Source: Haloferax gibbonsii ATCC 33959
GTDB lineage: Archaea > Halobacteriota > Halobacteria > Halobacteriales > Haloferacaceae
DNA length: 64,000 bases
Assembly (NCBI RefSeq): GCF_000336775.1
Contig: NZ_AOLJ01000011.1
Span: forward strand, 675,043 to 739,042
Direction: 5' to 3'
The notes below the pieces were generated by a model. That model saw only the letters and a list, made by a program, of their open reading frames with translations. It did not search any database and was not told where the DNA came from. Made by a program: the position numbers and the translations under genes. Shown one piece after another: positions 17,196 through 25,973 of the stretch (its first letter is position 1; each line of letters opens with the position of its first letter).

Positions 17196-19190
17196 TCAGT
17201 CGAACTTCTCCAGCAGTCGCCCGTAGAAACTCGTCTCGTTCTCGCCGGCCAGTTTCTCCACGATGAGCTCCGGGGTCGACCGCGCGAGGTGGTCCTTCAC
17301 GGGCGAGCGGTTGACGACGAGTTCGCCGTCTTCCAGCCCGACCGCCTCGATGCCGTCGACCGCGACCGACACGTCGGCGGCCTCGCGGATGCCGCCGGCG
17401 AGGTGCGAGACGAACACGGCCGCCGCGCCCTGTTCCGCGAGTTCTTCGAGGATGCCGGCGATGATTTTGGCGGACGCGCCGGGTTCGGTGATGCTCTCCA
17501 GTTCGTCCACGAGGACGAGTCGGTCGGCCGCGCCGTCGGTGAGCGCGGCGAAGTCGCGGAGCGTGCTCTCGAAGGCCCCGGCGTCGAGGGTTCCCTGCGA
17601 CTTGGCGTAGTAGTGGAGTTCGGAAAAACGCGAGAGTCGGACCGACTCGGCGGGCACGGGAAGCCCCATGTGCGCGAGGACGACGACGAGCCCCACGAGG
17701 TCGAGCGTCGAGGTCTTACCCCCGCTGTTGACGCCCGAGAGGAGCGTGACGCCCGACACTTCGTAGTCCACGGGGTCGACGTCCGCGAAGTCCACGTCGA
17801 GGAGGGGCGAGCGTCCGGCCTCGATGGCGAACGAGCCGGCGCCGTCGTTTCCGGCCGCGCCGGTGAACTCGGGGAAGACGCAGTCGAAGTCGCGGGCGAA
17901 CCGCGAGACGGCGAGGCGCACGTCGAGTTCGAGCGCGTCGCGGACCAGCGTCTCGACGGGGTCGCGCAGGTCGCCGAGGTCGGCGGCGAGGTCGGCTTTC
18001 AGCTTCGCGGCGCGGCGGTCGCGGGCGGCCTTCAGTTCGGTCCGGAGCCGGCCGACCGCCTCCTCGTCGTGGCCGAGCGGGAACGACGGGTCCTCGGGGA
18101 AGACGCGCTCCGTCAGGTCGGCCTCGCCGGGGCGGAGCGACAGCGACTCCACGAGGTGGTCGCGGGCGGCCGAAAGCGCCTCGTCGAACTCGTCTTCGAG
18201 TTCGCGCGACAGCAGGGAGTCGACGCGCGCGCCCTGCTCGACGAGAGACAGGAAATCGGTCCCCTCGATGGTCACGTCGCGCTCGCGAATCACGTCGCGG
18301 AGGCGGTCGTTAGCGACCGATTCGGCGGTCGAGACGGCCGTGTCGAGGTCGTCGACCGCGTTCGAGAGCCGTTCGAGTTCGTCGTCGCCGAGGACGGTCC
18401 CGTCGTCGGCCAGTCGGGACAGGGCGTCGCGGAGAGCGGCGAGGTCGCAGGGCGGGGAGAGTCCGGCGGCCTCGTGGACCGCGGCGGCGGCCGAAAGCGC
18501 CTCGCGGTTCACGGCGAAGAAGGCGAGCAGTCGCTCGGGGACGACCTCGTCGGTCCGCTCGGCGGCGTCGGGGAGGACGCGCACGTCGCCGTCGACGTCG
18601 ATGCCGGCGAACGACTCGTCGAGGACGACCACCGTCGAGTACGACCGCGCGAGTTCGGCGATGTCGCGGCCGTCCTCGACGACCTCGATTGAGAGTTCGG
18701 GGAACGCCTCCTTGGCGGCGGCGTAGCGCTCCGCGTCGGCGGTGGCGATACAGCGCTCGCGGACGCGACGCGGCTTCGGGTCCGCGAGGGGTTCGACGCC
18801 CGACAGCGCGGCGAGCACGTCCGGGTCGGGGTCGAGGTCGGTCGCGTCGGCCGCGAACGCCCGGACCTCCTCGATGCGCGAGGCCGACCCGGTGGGAAAC
18901 AGCGTCTCCAGTCGCTTCTCGGCGTACGTCGTGACCGTCCGCGCCTGCAGGAGACCGAGCGCGTCGCGGTAGATTTCCGAGGCGCGGTCGGTGGCGAGGA
19001 AGCCGCCGGGGTCGTCGTGGTCGCGGCGAATCGCTCCGCGGGCGATGGCCGCCGCCCTGCCCTCCGTGAGCCCCGGTGCCCGCGCGAGCGCCGCCACGTC
19101 GCCGTCGGTGAGCGCTCGCTCGGCGTCGTCGAGTTCCGCGAGCGCGGCGGCGGTCTTCTCGCCGACGCCCGGGATGGTCTCGAAGTCCAT
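17196..19190 (-). CDS. MutS-like ATPase with N-terminal helix-hairpin-helix (MutS5 type)
   Basis: 664 residues from the ATG at 19190. Two helix-hairpin-helix motifs lie at the N-terminus (IPGVGEKTAAALAEL and APGLTEGRAAAIARG), then a long helical lever/clamp region, then the MutS ATPase domain with Walker A GVNSGGKT (about 482-490), Walker B RLVLVDELES and the later FVSHLAGG. The MutS mismatch-binding domain I is absent, so it should not recognise mismatches like MutS1. Haloferax MutS5 paralogues are known but their role is unclear; possibly branched-DNA handling. Confidence 0.9.
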   Translation of the reverse strand: MDFETIPGVGEKTAAALAELDDAERALTDGDVAALARAPGLTEGRAAAIARGAIRRDHDDPGGFLATDRASEIYRDALGLLQARTVTTYAEKRLETLFPTGSASRIEEVRAFAADATDLDPDPDVLAALSGVEPLADPKPRRVRERCIATADAERYAAAKEAFPELSIEVVEDGRDIAELARSYSTVVVLDESFAGIDVDGDVRVLPDAAERTDEVVPERLLAFFAVNREALSAAAAVHEAAGLSPPCDLAALRDALSRLADDGTVLGDDELERLSNAVDDLDTAVSTAESVANDRLRDVIRERDVTIEGTDFLSLVEQGARVDSLLSRELEDEFDEALSAARDHLVESLSLRPGEADLTERVFPEDPSFPLGHDEEAVGRLRTELKAARDRRAAKLKADLAADLGDLRDPVETLVRDALELDVRLAVSRFARDFDCVFPEFTGAAGNDGAGSFAIEAGRSPLLDVDFADVDPVDYEVSGVTLLSGVNSGGKTSTLDLVGLVVVLAHMGLPVPAESVRLSRFSELHYYAKSQGTLDAGAFESTLRDFAALTDGAADRLVLVDELESITEPGASAKIIAGILEELAEQGAAAVFVSHLAGGIREAADVSVAVDGIEAVGLEDGELVVNRSPVKDHLARSTPELIVEKLAGENETSFYGRLLEKFD

Positions 19191-19367
19191 TCGGCCGGAC
19201 CTATCGCGGCATAGGACAAAAAGTCGCGGGGTGGTGACTCGGGGACGACGCGCGGGTCGCGCCGCCGCCGGAGCGCTCGTTTCGTCCGATTCGGGGGCGC
19301 GTGCGCCCTTCGCGGTCGTTCGCGCCGGGGACGAGGGGCTTTTGACCGTCGGCCGGGAAGGGAGGCC

Positions 19368-20255
19368 ATGAGCGAGCGAGATACCGCGGCGAAGGCCGAC
19401 GCAGTACGCGAGGCGCTCGCGGAGCGCGAGAGCGTCCTCATCGCCTTTTCGGGCGGCGTGGACTCCAGCGTGGTCGCCGCACTCGCCCACGACGCGCTCG
19501 GCGAGAACGCGGTGGCCTGCACCGCGAAAAGCGAGACCCTCCCGGACGCCGAGTTGGACGACGCGAAGCGCGTCGCCGAGGAAATCGGCATCGAACACCT
19601 GACCGTCGAGTTCTCCGAGTTGGACAACCCCGACTTCGTCGCCAACGACGACGACCGGTGTTACCACTGCCGGACGATGCGTCTCGGCCGGATGTACGAG
19701 GCCGCCCGCGACCGCGGCATCGAGGCCGTCTGCGACGGGACGAACGCCTCGGACCCCGGCGAGGGCCACCGCCCCGGCCTCCGCGCCGTCGAGGAGTTAG
19801 AGGTGCTGTCGCCGCTTCTCGCCCACGACATCACCAAGGAGGAAGTCCGCGCCATCGCCGACGAGTACGACCTGTCGGTCGCCGACAAGCCCTCCATGGC
19901 CTGTCTCTCCTCGCGGATTCCGACCGGCCTCGAAGTCACCGAAGAGCGGCTCTCGCGGGTCGAACGCGCCGAGACGATTCTGCGCACGTGGGGCTTCGAG
20001 CAGTTCCGCGTCCGCGACCACGACGGCCTCGCCCGCATCGAGGTCGCGCCGGAGGAACTCGACCGCGCCCTCGACGCCGACTTCGTCCGCGCCGCCCGCG
20101 ACCACCTGAAGGACGCCGGCTTCGACCACGTCACGCTCGACCTCCACGGCTATCGGACGGGGAGCGTCAGCCCCGCGGCCGAGGCGGACGCCGACTCGGG
20201 CGACGACCTCCTCGTGGACGACGTGTTCGCGCAGGACTACCCGATGCGAAAGTAG
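19368..20255 (+). CDS. larE: ATP-dependent sacrificial sulfur transferase LarE
   Basis: 295 residues. PP-loop SGGVDSS (28-34) for adenylation, a CYHC pair (98-101), and SMACLSSRIPTG with Cys179 at the place of the sacrificial cysteine of Lactobacillus LarE. This enzyme would convert the two carboxylates of the LarB product to thiocarboxylates. The CxxC pair plus Cys179 also leaves open the iron-sulfur variant of LarE in which sulfur is not taken from the protein backbone. GGAGG lies 3-7 nt before the ATG, but a TATA-like gcttttga about 27 nt upstream makes a leaderless start equally likely. Confidence 0.93.
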   Translation: MSERDTAAKADAVREALAERESVLIAFSGGVDSSVVAALAHDALGENAVACTAKSETLPDAELDDAKRVAEEIGIEHLTVEFSELDNPDFVANDDDRCYHCRTMRLGRMYEAARDRGIEAVCDGTNASDPGEGHRPGLRAVEELEVLSPLLAHDITKEEVRAIADEYDLSVADKPSMACLSSRIPTGLEVTEERLSRVERAETILRTWGFEQFRVRDHDGLARIEVAPEELDRALDADFVRAARDHLKDAGFDHVTLDLHGYRTGSVSPAAEADADSGDDLLVDDVFAQDYPMRK

Positions 20256-20300
20256 CTGAGAGACGACAGTCAGAAACTCGGACCGGACCGCCGAACCGAC

Positions 20301-20939
20301 CTACGTCGTCAGAAACCGCGTCTCGTTCTCGGCGACGACGCCGATGGACGGTTCGTCACCGTCGTCGCTCAGTTCGACTTCGAACTCGCACAGCCCGCCG
20401 TTGTCGAGCGGTTGCGACAGCATCGCCTCGACGATGTCGAGTCCCTTCACCTCGCCGAGCGACAGCCGAATCGGCGCGCCGTGGCTGACGACGAGTACCG
20501 TCTCGTCGGAGTCGAGCGAATCGGCCAGCCCCTCGTGGGCGTTGAGGACGCGCCGGCGGACCTCGACGAGGCTCTCGCCGCTCGGCGGGCGCTCGCGGGC
20601 GGCGGGCGTGCCGACCGCCGAGAGGGCGTACTGCGGGTAGCGGTCGGTGAGTTCGTCGAACTCCAGTCCCTGCAGCGAGCCCACGTCGCGCTCGCGCCAC
20701 GCGGAGTCGAGGACGGGTTCGAGACCGAGTTCGCGGGCGATGGGGCGGGCGGTCTCTTGAGCGCGTTCGATGTCGGAGGAGACGAGGCGGTCGACCTCGT
20801 AGGAGTCCACGACGTGGTGCGCGAGGGCGTCGGCCTGCGCGCGGCCGCGCTCGGTGAGCGACACGGGGGCCCACCCCTGTACGCGCCCGGCGCGGTTCCA
20901 CGTCGTCTCGCCGTGTCTGGCGAGAAGGAGGGTTGCCAT
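20301..20939 (-). CDS. histidine phosphatase family protein
   Basis: 212 residues. The RHG motif (LARHGETTWN, His9) plus Arg in GSLQGLEF upstream region, a Glu in WRERDVGSL and the second His in VVSHGAPIRLSLG complete the phosphoglycerate-mutase/phosphatase active site. Likely a broad or specific phosphomonoesterase in the cytoplasm; cofactor-dependent mutase activity cannot be excluded. Convergent with larE. Confidence 0.9.
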   Translation of the reverse strand: MATLLLARHGETTWNRAGRVQGWAPVSLTERGRAQADALAHHVVDSYEVDRLVSSDIERAQETARPIARELGLEPVLDSAWRERDVGSLQGLEFDELTDRYPQYALSAVGTPAARERPPSGESLVEVRRRVLNAHEGLADSLDSDETVLVVSHGAPIRLSLGEVKGLDIVEAMLSQPLDNGGLCEFEVELSDDGDEPSIGVVAENETRFLTT

Positions 20940-21013
20940 ACGTCCGTCTCTCTCCCCACCGGCAATGAGTGTTCCGCGCGAGATTCACGGTCTCGGCGCG
21001 CCAACTGTTGGGT

Positions 21014-21496
21014 ATGGCACACGAAATCGAGACGAGCATCGATATAGACGCCCCGCCCGAACGGGTGTGGGAGACCCTCGTCGACTTCGACCGCTACCCC
21101 GAGTGGAACCCGTTCATGCGAATCGCCGGGCGGCCGAACGAGGGCGCGACGCTCACCGTCCACCTGCGGCCGCCGGGCGGCCGCGAGTCGGAGTTCGAAC
21201 CCGACGTCGTCCACTGCGAGAAACACCGCGAACTGCGCTGGCTCGGCCACCTCGTCTTCCCGGGGCTGTTCGACGGCGAACACCGGTTCCGCCTCGAACC
21301 CCTCGACGGCGGCGAGCGCACGCGCTTCGAGCACGCGGAGACGTTCTCCGGCGTCCTCGCCGGACTCCTGTTGCGGTTCGTCGGCGAGCAGACGAAGGCT
21401 GGGTTCGTCGCCATGAACGAGGGACTGAAGACGCGCGTCGAGGGGACGGTCGCCGCCGAGAAGCGGGAGGCGGCGGAGTCGTCGGACACGGCGTGA
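21014..21496 (+). CDS. SRPBCC/START-like ligand-binding protein
   Basis: 160 residues from the ATG at 21014. The helix-grip signature IETSIDIDAPPERVWETLVDFDRYPEWNPF and the later RFEHAETFSGVLAGLL and C-terminal helix (FVAMNEGLKTRVE) place it in the SRPBCC polyketide-cyclase/dehydrase-like family. Such proteins bind a hydrophobic ligand in a cavity. Ligand and pathway unknown. Divergent from the histidine phosphatase gene. Confidence 0.85.
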   Translation: MAHEIETSIDIDAPPERVWETLVDFDRYPEWNPFMRIAGRPNEGATLTVHLRPPGGRESEFEPDVVHCEKHRELRWLGHLVFPGLFDGEHRFRLEPLDGGERTRFEHAETFSGVLAGLLLRFVGEQTKAGFVAMNEGLKTRVEGTVAAEKREAAESSDTA

Positions 21497-21526
21497 TTCC
21501 CCGCGGTCTCCGGGAGGTTCGACGCG

Positions 21527-21850
21527 TTACAGCGACTCGCCGCAGAAACGGCAGGTGTCCCGGTCGGCTTCCTCCAGCGAGTGGCAGTTCGGACAGGTAA
21601 CGGTCTCGGCGCGGACAGAAGGGGCGCCGTTCGGCGACCCCGAATGACCGGACACGCGGCGGCCCACCCCGGGTTCGTCGCGCCCGAGGTTGAGGTACAG
21701 CGCCAAGCCCAGAATCCCGCCGACGAACACCGAGAGGCCCCAGAGGAAGGCGTTGTGCGAACTGTGTCTGGTCGCGTCGATGCCGGCCCAGACGCTCACG
21801 ACGAACCAGAGCGGGAGGGCGACCACCGACAGGGCGACGAGGTCGGCCAT
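21527..21850 (-). CDS. membrane protein with C-terminal zinc ribbon
   Basis: 107 residues: two membrane helices (3-24 and 36-54), a soluble linker and a C-terminal zinc ribbon, CPNC ... CRFC, in VTCPNCHSLEEADRDTCRFCGES. The second metal pair and the GE-S end are the common haloarchaeal 'double-CxxC' zinc ribbon. Function unknown. Confidence 0.75.
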   Translation of the reverse strand: MADLVALSVVALPLWFVVSVWAGIDATRHSSHNAFLWGLSVFVGGILGLALYLNLGRDEPGVGRRVSGHSGSPNGAPSVRAETVTCPNCHSLEEADRDTCRFCGESL

Positions 21851-21954
21851 CGTGTTATTATCCTAACCATTCTGCAATAGCTCTTCTGAACGGTCGGCGG
21901 TCGGTGAAAAACGGGAGCGGCTGGACAGAAAACGGGAAAGAAACGAGACGCCGG

Positions 21955-23397
21955 TCAGTTCCCGGTCCAGCGTAAGACCGCGAGCGTCCCCTCGAACAGG
22001 ACGATCATCGTCGCGCCGATGATGATGGGGGCCATCCCCGTCGGGTCGGGGCTGACGAGGAACGCGAGGCCGAGGAACGCGCCCCAGAACAGCAGGCGGC
22101 GGTCTTCGAGCCACTGCCGGGTGACGAGGTTCATCATGATGGCTAACTCCACGAACAGCGGAATCTGGAAGACGACCGCCATGTAGCCCATCAGGATGAG
22201 GATGAGGTTGAACGTCTCTTTGAGGCCGAACGCGACGACCGCCGTCCCCTCGGTGTAGGAGGTGAAGTACGCGAAGATGGCCGGGAGCACCACGAAGTGC
22301 GCGAACAGGACGCCGACGAGCGCGAGGATGAGGCTCGTCGGCACGGCCGCGAGGTAGTACTTGCGCTCTTTCGGGTAGAGCCCGGGGCGCATGAACAGGT
22401 ACGTCTCGTAGACGAACACGGGGAGGCCGATGACGGTGCCGGCGAGACCGGCGACCTTCAGTTTGGTGAGGATGAGTTCGAGCGGACCGTAGAGCCGCGG
22501 CCGGCGGTCCACGATGGTGTCCGCGCCGGGGATGTGGGAGTTCCAGAGGAAGTTGATAACGTCGGTCGCGCTCGGGATGTGGATGCCGAAGGCGGCCTGC
22601 GTGTCCACGAGCGCGTTGAGGATGTCCGCGCCGGGGAAGAGCACGAGCGTAATCGCGCCGGCGACGCCGAGGACGACCGCCAGCCGGCGAATCATCTCCT
22701 CGATGTGCGCGGTCAGCGGCATCTCCTGGTCGCTCTCGGGTGCCTCGCCGACGAGGCCACCAACGTCCTCGTCGTCGAAGTCGTCGCCCTCGAACTCAGG
22801 GTCGTCGAAGTCGGCGTCCTCGACTGAGACGGACGACGGAGCCACGCCGCCCACCTCGTCCTCGCCGGTCAGCGCCGGGCTCGCGCCGTCGGCCGCCGCG
22901 TCCGGTCCGGCGTCGTCGGCCGACTCGTCGCTCGAATCGTCGTACGTCCCCTCGGGCACGTGCGAGGTGTGTTCGTCGTCGGCGAGGAGGCGCGGCTCGT
23001 CGTCGGAGTCGTCGCTATCGTCGGAGACGTCGCTATCACCGGTACTTCCGGAAGAATCCGCATCAGCGTCGGAGTCCTCGACGCCGTCGTCCGAGTCGGA
23101 ATCCTCCGCGTTCTCTTCGGAATCGGAATCCTCCGCGTCCTCTTCGGGGGCCGCATCAGTGTCGGCGTCGCCGGCGTCGTCTTCCGTCTCGTCGGTATCG
23201 GCGTCGTCGGAAGCGTCGTCGGCAGACCCGTCGGTAACGGTCTCGTCTCGCGGGGTGACTCGACCGTAAACCGGACCGTCGGACGACGAAGCCCCGTCGT
23301 CGTCAGACTCGTCGGACGAGCGCTGGTCGGCGTCGTCCGAGGCGTCCGTCTCGTCGTCGGCCGCAGAGAGCCCTGTGTCGCGCTCCTCGTCCGCCAT
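21955..23397 (-). CDS. tatCo: twin-arginine translocase subunit TatC, single-domain (TatCo)
   Basis: 480 residues. The first about 225 residues are a strongly acidic, Ser/Asp/Glu-rich cytoplasmic extension; the TatC domain (about 226-480) has six membrane helices. The cytoplasmic signal-peptide-binding motif FMRPGLYPKE (about 333-342) is canonical, with the Glu equivalent to E. coli TatC Glu103. Haloarchaea export most secreted proteins folded through Tat, so this is a central export receptor. Divergently transcribed from the double TatC gene, with 130 nt between them. Confidence 0.95.
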   Translation of the reverse strand: MADEERDTGLSAADDETDASDDADQRSSDESDDDGASSSDGPVYGRVTPRDETVTDGSADDASDDADTDETEDDAGDADTDAAPEEDAEDSDSEENAEDSDSDDGVEDSDADADSSGSTGDSDVSDDSDDSDDEPRLLADDEHTSHVPEGTYDDSSDESADDAGPDAAADGASPALTGEDEVGGVAPSSVSVEDADFDDPEFEGDDFDDEDVGGLVGEAPESDQEMPLTAHIEEMIRRLAVVLGVAGAITLVLFPGADILNALVDTQAAFGIHIPSATDVINFLWNSHIPGADTIVDRRPRLYGPLELILTKLKVAGLAGTVIGLPVFVYETYLFMRPGLYPKERKYYLAAVPTSLILALVGVLFAHFVVLPAIFAYFTSYTEGTAVVAFGLKETFNLILILMGYMAVVFQIPLFVELAIMMNLVTRQWLEDRRLLFWGAFLGLAFLVSPDPTGMAPIIIGATMIVLFEGTLAVLRWTGN

Positions 23398-23527
23398 TCA
23401 GGTGTCCTACGCTTCCGGCCAGTTATAGGTCTTTTCGCATCGCGCCGAGGAGGCGCGTCGAGGGAGCCGAAATCACGCCCGCGGTGAAAAAGATTGATAA
23501 CCGCCAGACTGCTTTCGCCACGTACGT

Positions 23528-25684
23528 ATGTCCAGCGCCCTCGACGAGGACACCCAACAGACCATCGCGGCGGGCCGCGAGACCGCCGGTGCGATGCTCC
23601 GAGCGGCGCAAAAAGACCTCCAGAAGGTCTTCATCGTCTTCCTCGTCGGGTTCCTCGGAACGTTCTACGCGCTCCGACTCTACGTCTGGGAGTTCTTCCG
23701 GGGCGTGACCAAGGCACAGATGGACGCCAGCGTCTCCGGCAACGTCAGCATCATCGCCCAGACGCCGTTCGACGTGATTCTCCTGCAGGCGAAAATCGGT
23801 CTCGTCGTGGGTGTTCTCTTCGCGCTCCCGCCGTTCATCTACGTCTCGCGGGACGCGCTGAAAGCCCGGGGCGCGTGGCCGAAATCGCCCGTCGCGCCGT
23901 GGAAACTCGCGCTCATCGCGCTGACGATGGTCGTGCTGTTCGCCGCGGGCGTCGCCTACGGCTACTTCGTCTTCTTCCCGTTCACGTTCGCGTTCCTCGC
24001 GCAGAACGCGCTGTCGGCCGGCTTCACGCCGAGTTACTCCATCGTGAAGTGGGCGCAGTTCATCTTCCTGCTCACGCTCTCGTTCGGTCTCGCGAGCCAG
24101 CTTCCGCTCGCGATGACCGCGCTCTCCTACGCCGAAATCGTCCCCTACGAACTGTTCCGCGACAAGTGGCGGCACGCCGTCGTCGGCATCTTCGCGTTCG
24201 GCGCGCTGTTCACCCCGCCGGACCCGTTCACCCAAATCATGTGGGCGGTGCCCGTCATCACGCTGTACGCCTTCAGCCTCTATCTCGCCCGCGTGGTCGT
24301 CACGGCCAAACGCGGCAGCGAGAAGATGGACGTCAAGGCGACGGCGACCCACCACTGGAACCTCCTCGCGGGCGTCGGCGTCGTCGGCGGCCTCCTCGTC
24401 TACGCCTTCTACGAGTACGGCGGCGTCGGTCTCGTCAACGACGGACTCGCCGCGGTCGGAAGCGACTACGTGTTCCTCGACCCCGGCTCGGGGCTCGTGC
24501 TGGGCGCGTTCGTCGTCGCCGGCGGCGTCGTCGGCCTCGCGTTCGGCCTCGCGTACCTCGTCTACCGCGACATCGAGCGGCTCGAACGGACCGAGGTCGG
24601 CGTCGGCGACCCCTCGAAGCTCGACCTCTCCGCGCTCGACGTGGCGGGCGTCCGCGCCGCGCCGCCCGAGGTCTTCGCCGACCGCGACGAAGACGAGATT
24701 ATGAGCCTCGCGTCCGCCGCCATCGACGACGGCGACAAGGCCAAAGCGCAGGCCCTCATCGACCGGTTCGACGAGGCCGAAGCGGACCGCGAGGCCGAGG
24801 CGGCCGACGCCGAAGACGAGCCGGGCGAACTCGAAGACCGGACGACCCGCGCGGGCGGCGCGTTCTTCTCCGAACTGACCGGGGGCGAGACCGACGAGGA
24901 CGACATCGGCGGCTACTACACCGACATCGCGTTCATCGTCGACTCCGTCACCTCGCGGGCGTTCTGGGTCGTCGGCTGGTTCATGCTCGTCCTCGCGTCG
25001 ACGTTCGGCTGGCTCTACACGGGCGGCATCAGGGACGTCTACGAGGACTTCCTCGGCCGACTACCCGCCGCGGTGACGCCGGAAGAAGTGCTCAACGTCG
25101 TCGCGCTCCACCCGATGGAGGCGCTCATCTTCGAGGTGAAGTTCTCGACGATTCTGGCCGTGTTGGCGACGCTCCCGCTCGTCGCGTACTTCGCGTGGCC
25201 CGCGCTCCGCGAGCGCAACATCATCCGCAAGCGCCGCCGGACCGTCTTCCTGTGGACCGGCGCGCTCGTCGGCGGCCTCCTCGGCGGCTTCGCGCTCGGC
25301 TACAGCTACGTCGCGCCGACGGTCATCACGTTCCTCGTCGAGGACGCCATCGCGGCGAACATGATAATCTCCTACCGCATCACCAACTTCTTCTGGCTCA
25401 TCTTCTTCACCACCGCGGGCATCGGCCTCCTCGCCGACATCCCCATCCTGATGGTGCTTCTCAACACCGCCGGCATCAGCTACCGCATGATGCGGAAGCG
25501 CTGGCGCGAGGTCACGGTGTTCATCCTCGCCATCTCGGCGGTGTTCACCCCCGCGAGCATCACGACGATGTTCATGGTGACGCTCCCGCTGATGGCCGCC
25601 TACGGCGTCGGTCTCGGCGTCCTGTTCGTGCTGACGGTCGGCGGCCGACGCGACCTCTCGCCCGCCCGCGGCGCGGCGGAGTGA
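23528..25684 (+). CDS. tatCt: double TatC fusion (TatCt)
   Basis: 718 residues: two TatC units in one chain. The first unit spans about 25-275, then two more hydrophobic segments (about 280-350) and a charged cytoplasmic linker (about 355-465), then the second unit (about 470-705). This fused form is known from haloarchaea. The first unit lacks the F-x-x-P-G-L-x-x-x-E motif (it reads YVSRDALKARGAW), and the second keeps only WPALRERN. TATA-like aaagattgataa lies 28-35 nt upstream. Confidence 0.95.
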   Translation: MSSALDEDTQQTIAAGRETAGAMLRAAQKDLQKVFIVFLVGFLGTFYALRLYVWEFFRGVTKAQMDASVSGNVSIIAQTPFDVILLQAKIGLVVGVLFALPPFIYVSRDALKARGAWPKSPVAPWKLALIALTMVVLFAAGVAYGYFVFFPFTFAFLAQNALSAGFTPSYSIVKWAQFIFLLTLSFGLASQLPLAMTALSYAEIVPYELFRDKWRHAVVGIFAFGALFTPPDPFTQIMWAVPVITLYAFSLYLARVVVTAKRGSEKMDVKATATHHWNLLAGVGVVGGLLVYAFYEYGGVGLVNDGLAAVGSDYVFLDPGSGLVLGAFVVAGGVVGLAFGLAYLVYRDIERLERTEVGVGDPSKLDLSALDVAGVRAAPPEVFADRDEDEIMSLASAAIDDGDKAKAQALIDRFDEAEADREAEAADAEDEPGELEDRTTRAGGAFFSELTGGETDEDDIGGYYTDIAFIVDSVTSRAFWVVGWFMLVLASTFGWLYTGGIRDVYEDFLGRLPAAVTPEEVLNVVALHPMEALIFEVKFSTILAVLATLPLVAYFAWPALRERNIIRKRRRTVFLWTGALVGGLLGGFALGYSYVAPTVITFLVEDAIAANMIISYRITNFFWLIFFTTAGIGLLADIPILMVLLNTAGISYRMMRKRWREVTVFILAISAVFTPASITTMFMVTLPLMAAYGVGLGVLFVLTVGGRRDLSPARGAAE

Positions 25685-25767
25685 GGGCGGTCCTCGGAGC
25701 GACCGCCGCGCCGACTCGCCGACCCGAAAAACGCGCCAAATATCGCCGCTGAGACCGTTGAAAAGGC

Positions 25768-25774
25768 GTTAAGT
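25768..25774 (+). promoter_or_regulatory. TATA element of the RHH-transporter operon
   Basis: gttaagt centred 26 nt before the ATG at 25797, following a BRE-like gaaaagg. Predicts a leaderless transcript. Confidence 0.5.
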
Positions 25775-25788
25775 ATTCTCGTGAGAAT
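25775..25788 (+). promoter_or_regulatory. palindromic operator candidate before the RHH gene
   Basis: attctcgtgagaat: two 6-bp arms (ATTCTC/GAGAAT) around a 2-bp centre, lying directly between the TATA element and the leaderless start. The place and symmetry fit autorepression by the ribbon-helix-helix protein encoded immediately downstream. Confidence 0.6.
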
Positions 25789-25796
25789 CGCAGAGT

Positions 25797-25973
25797 ATGG
25801 CCAAGATAAGCGTCGAGATTCCCGACGAACTGCTCGCGGACTTGGACGAGCACGTCGGCGACGACAAGAAGTTCGTGAACCGGAGCGATGCGGTTCGGGC
25901 GTCCATCCGGAAGACGCTCGACATCCTCGACGAGATAGACGACCGACACAATCGCCTCGTCGAAGATGAGTGA
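25797..25973 (+). CDS. ribbon-helix-helix (CopG-type) DNA-binding protein
   Basis: 58 residues. The N-terminal strand KISVEIPDELLADLDEHV, followed by the helix-turn-helix part FVNRSDAVRASIRKTLDIL, is a textbook ribbon-helix-helix fold, which dimerises and binds inverted repeats through the paired strand. It carries no effector domain. The ORF overlaps the next ATG by 8 nt (ATGAGTGA), so translation of the transporter is coupled to it. Too short for a 60-residue cutoff. Confidence 0.88.
   Translation: MAKISVEIPDELLADLDEHVGDDKKFVNRSDAVRASIRKTLDILDEIDDRHNRLVEDE

Noticed and set aside
19361..19365. Shine-Dalgarno GGAGG directing larE translation
   Set aside because: Only 2 nt from the ATG and a TATA-like element 27 nt upstream makes a leaderless transcript at least as likely.
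24901..25684. Frameshift or fusion artefact making the double TatC
   Set aside because: The reading frame is open throughout, the linker is typical, and fused TatCt proteins are known from haloarchaea.
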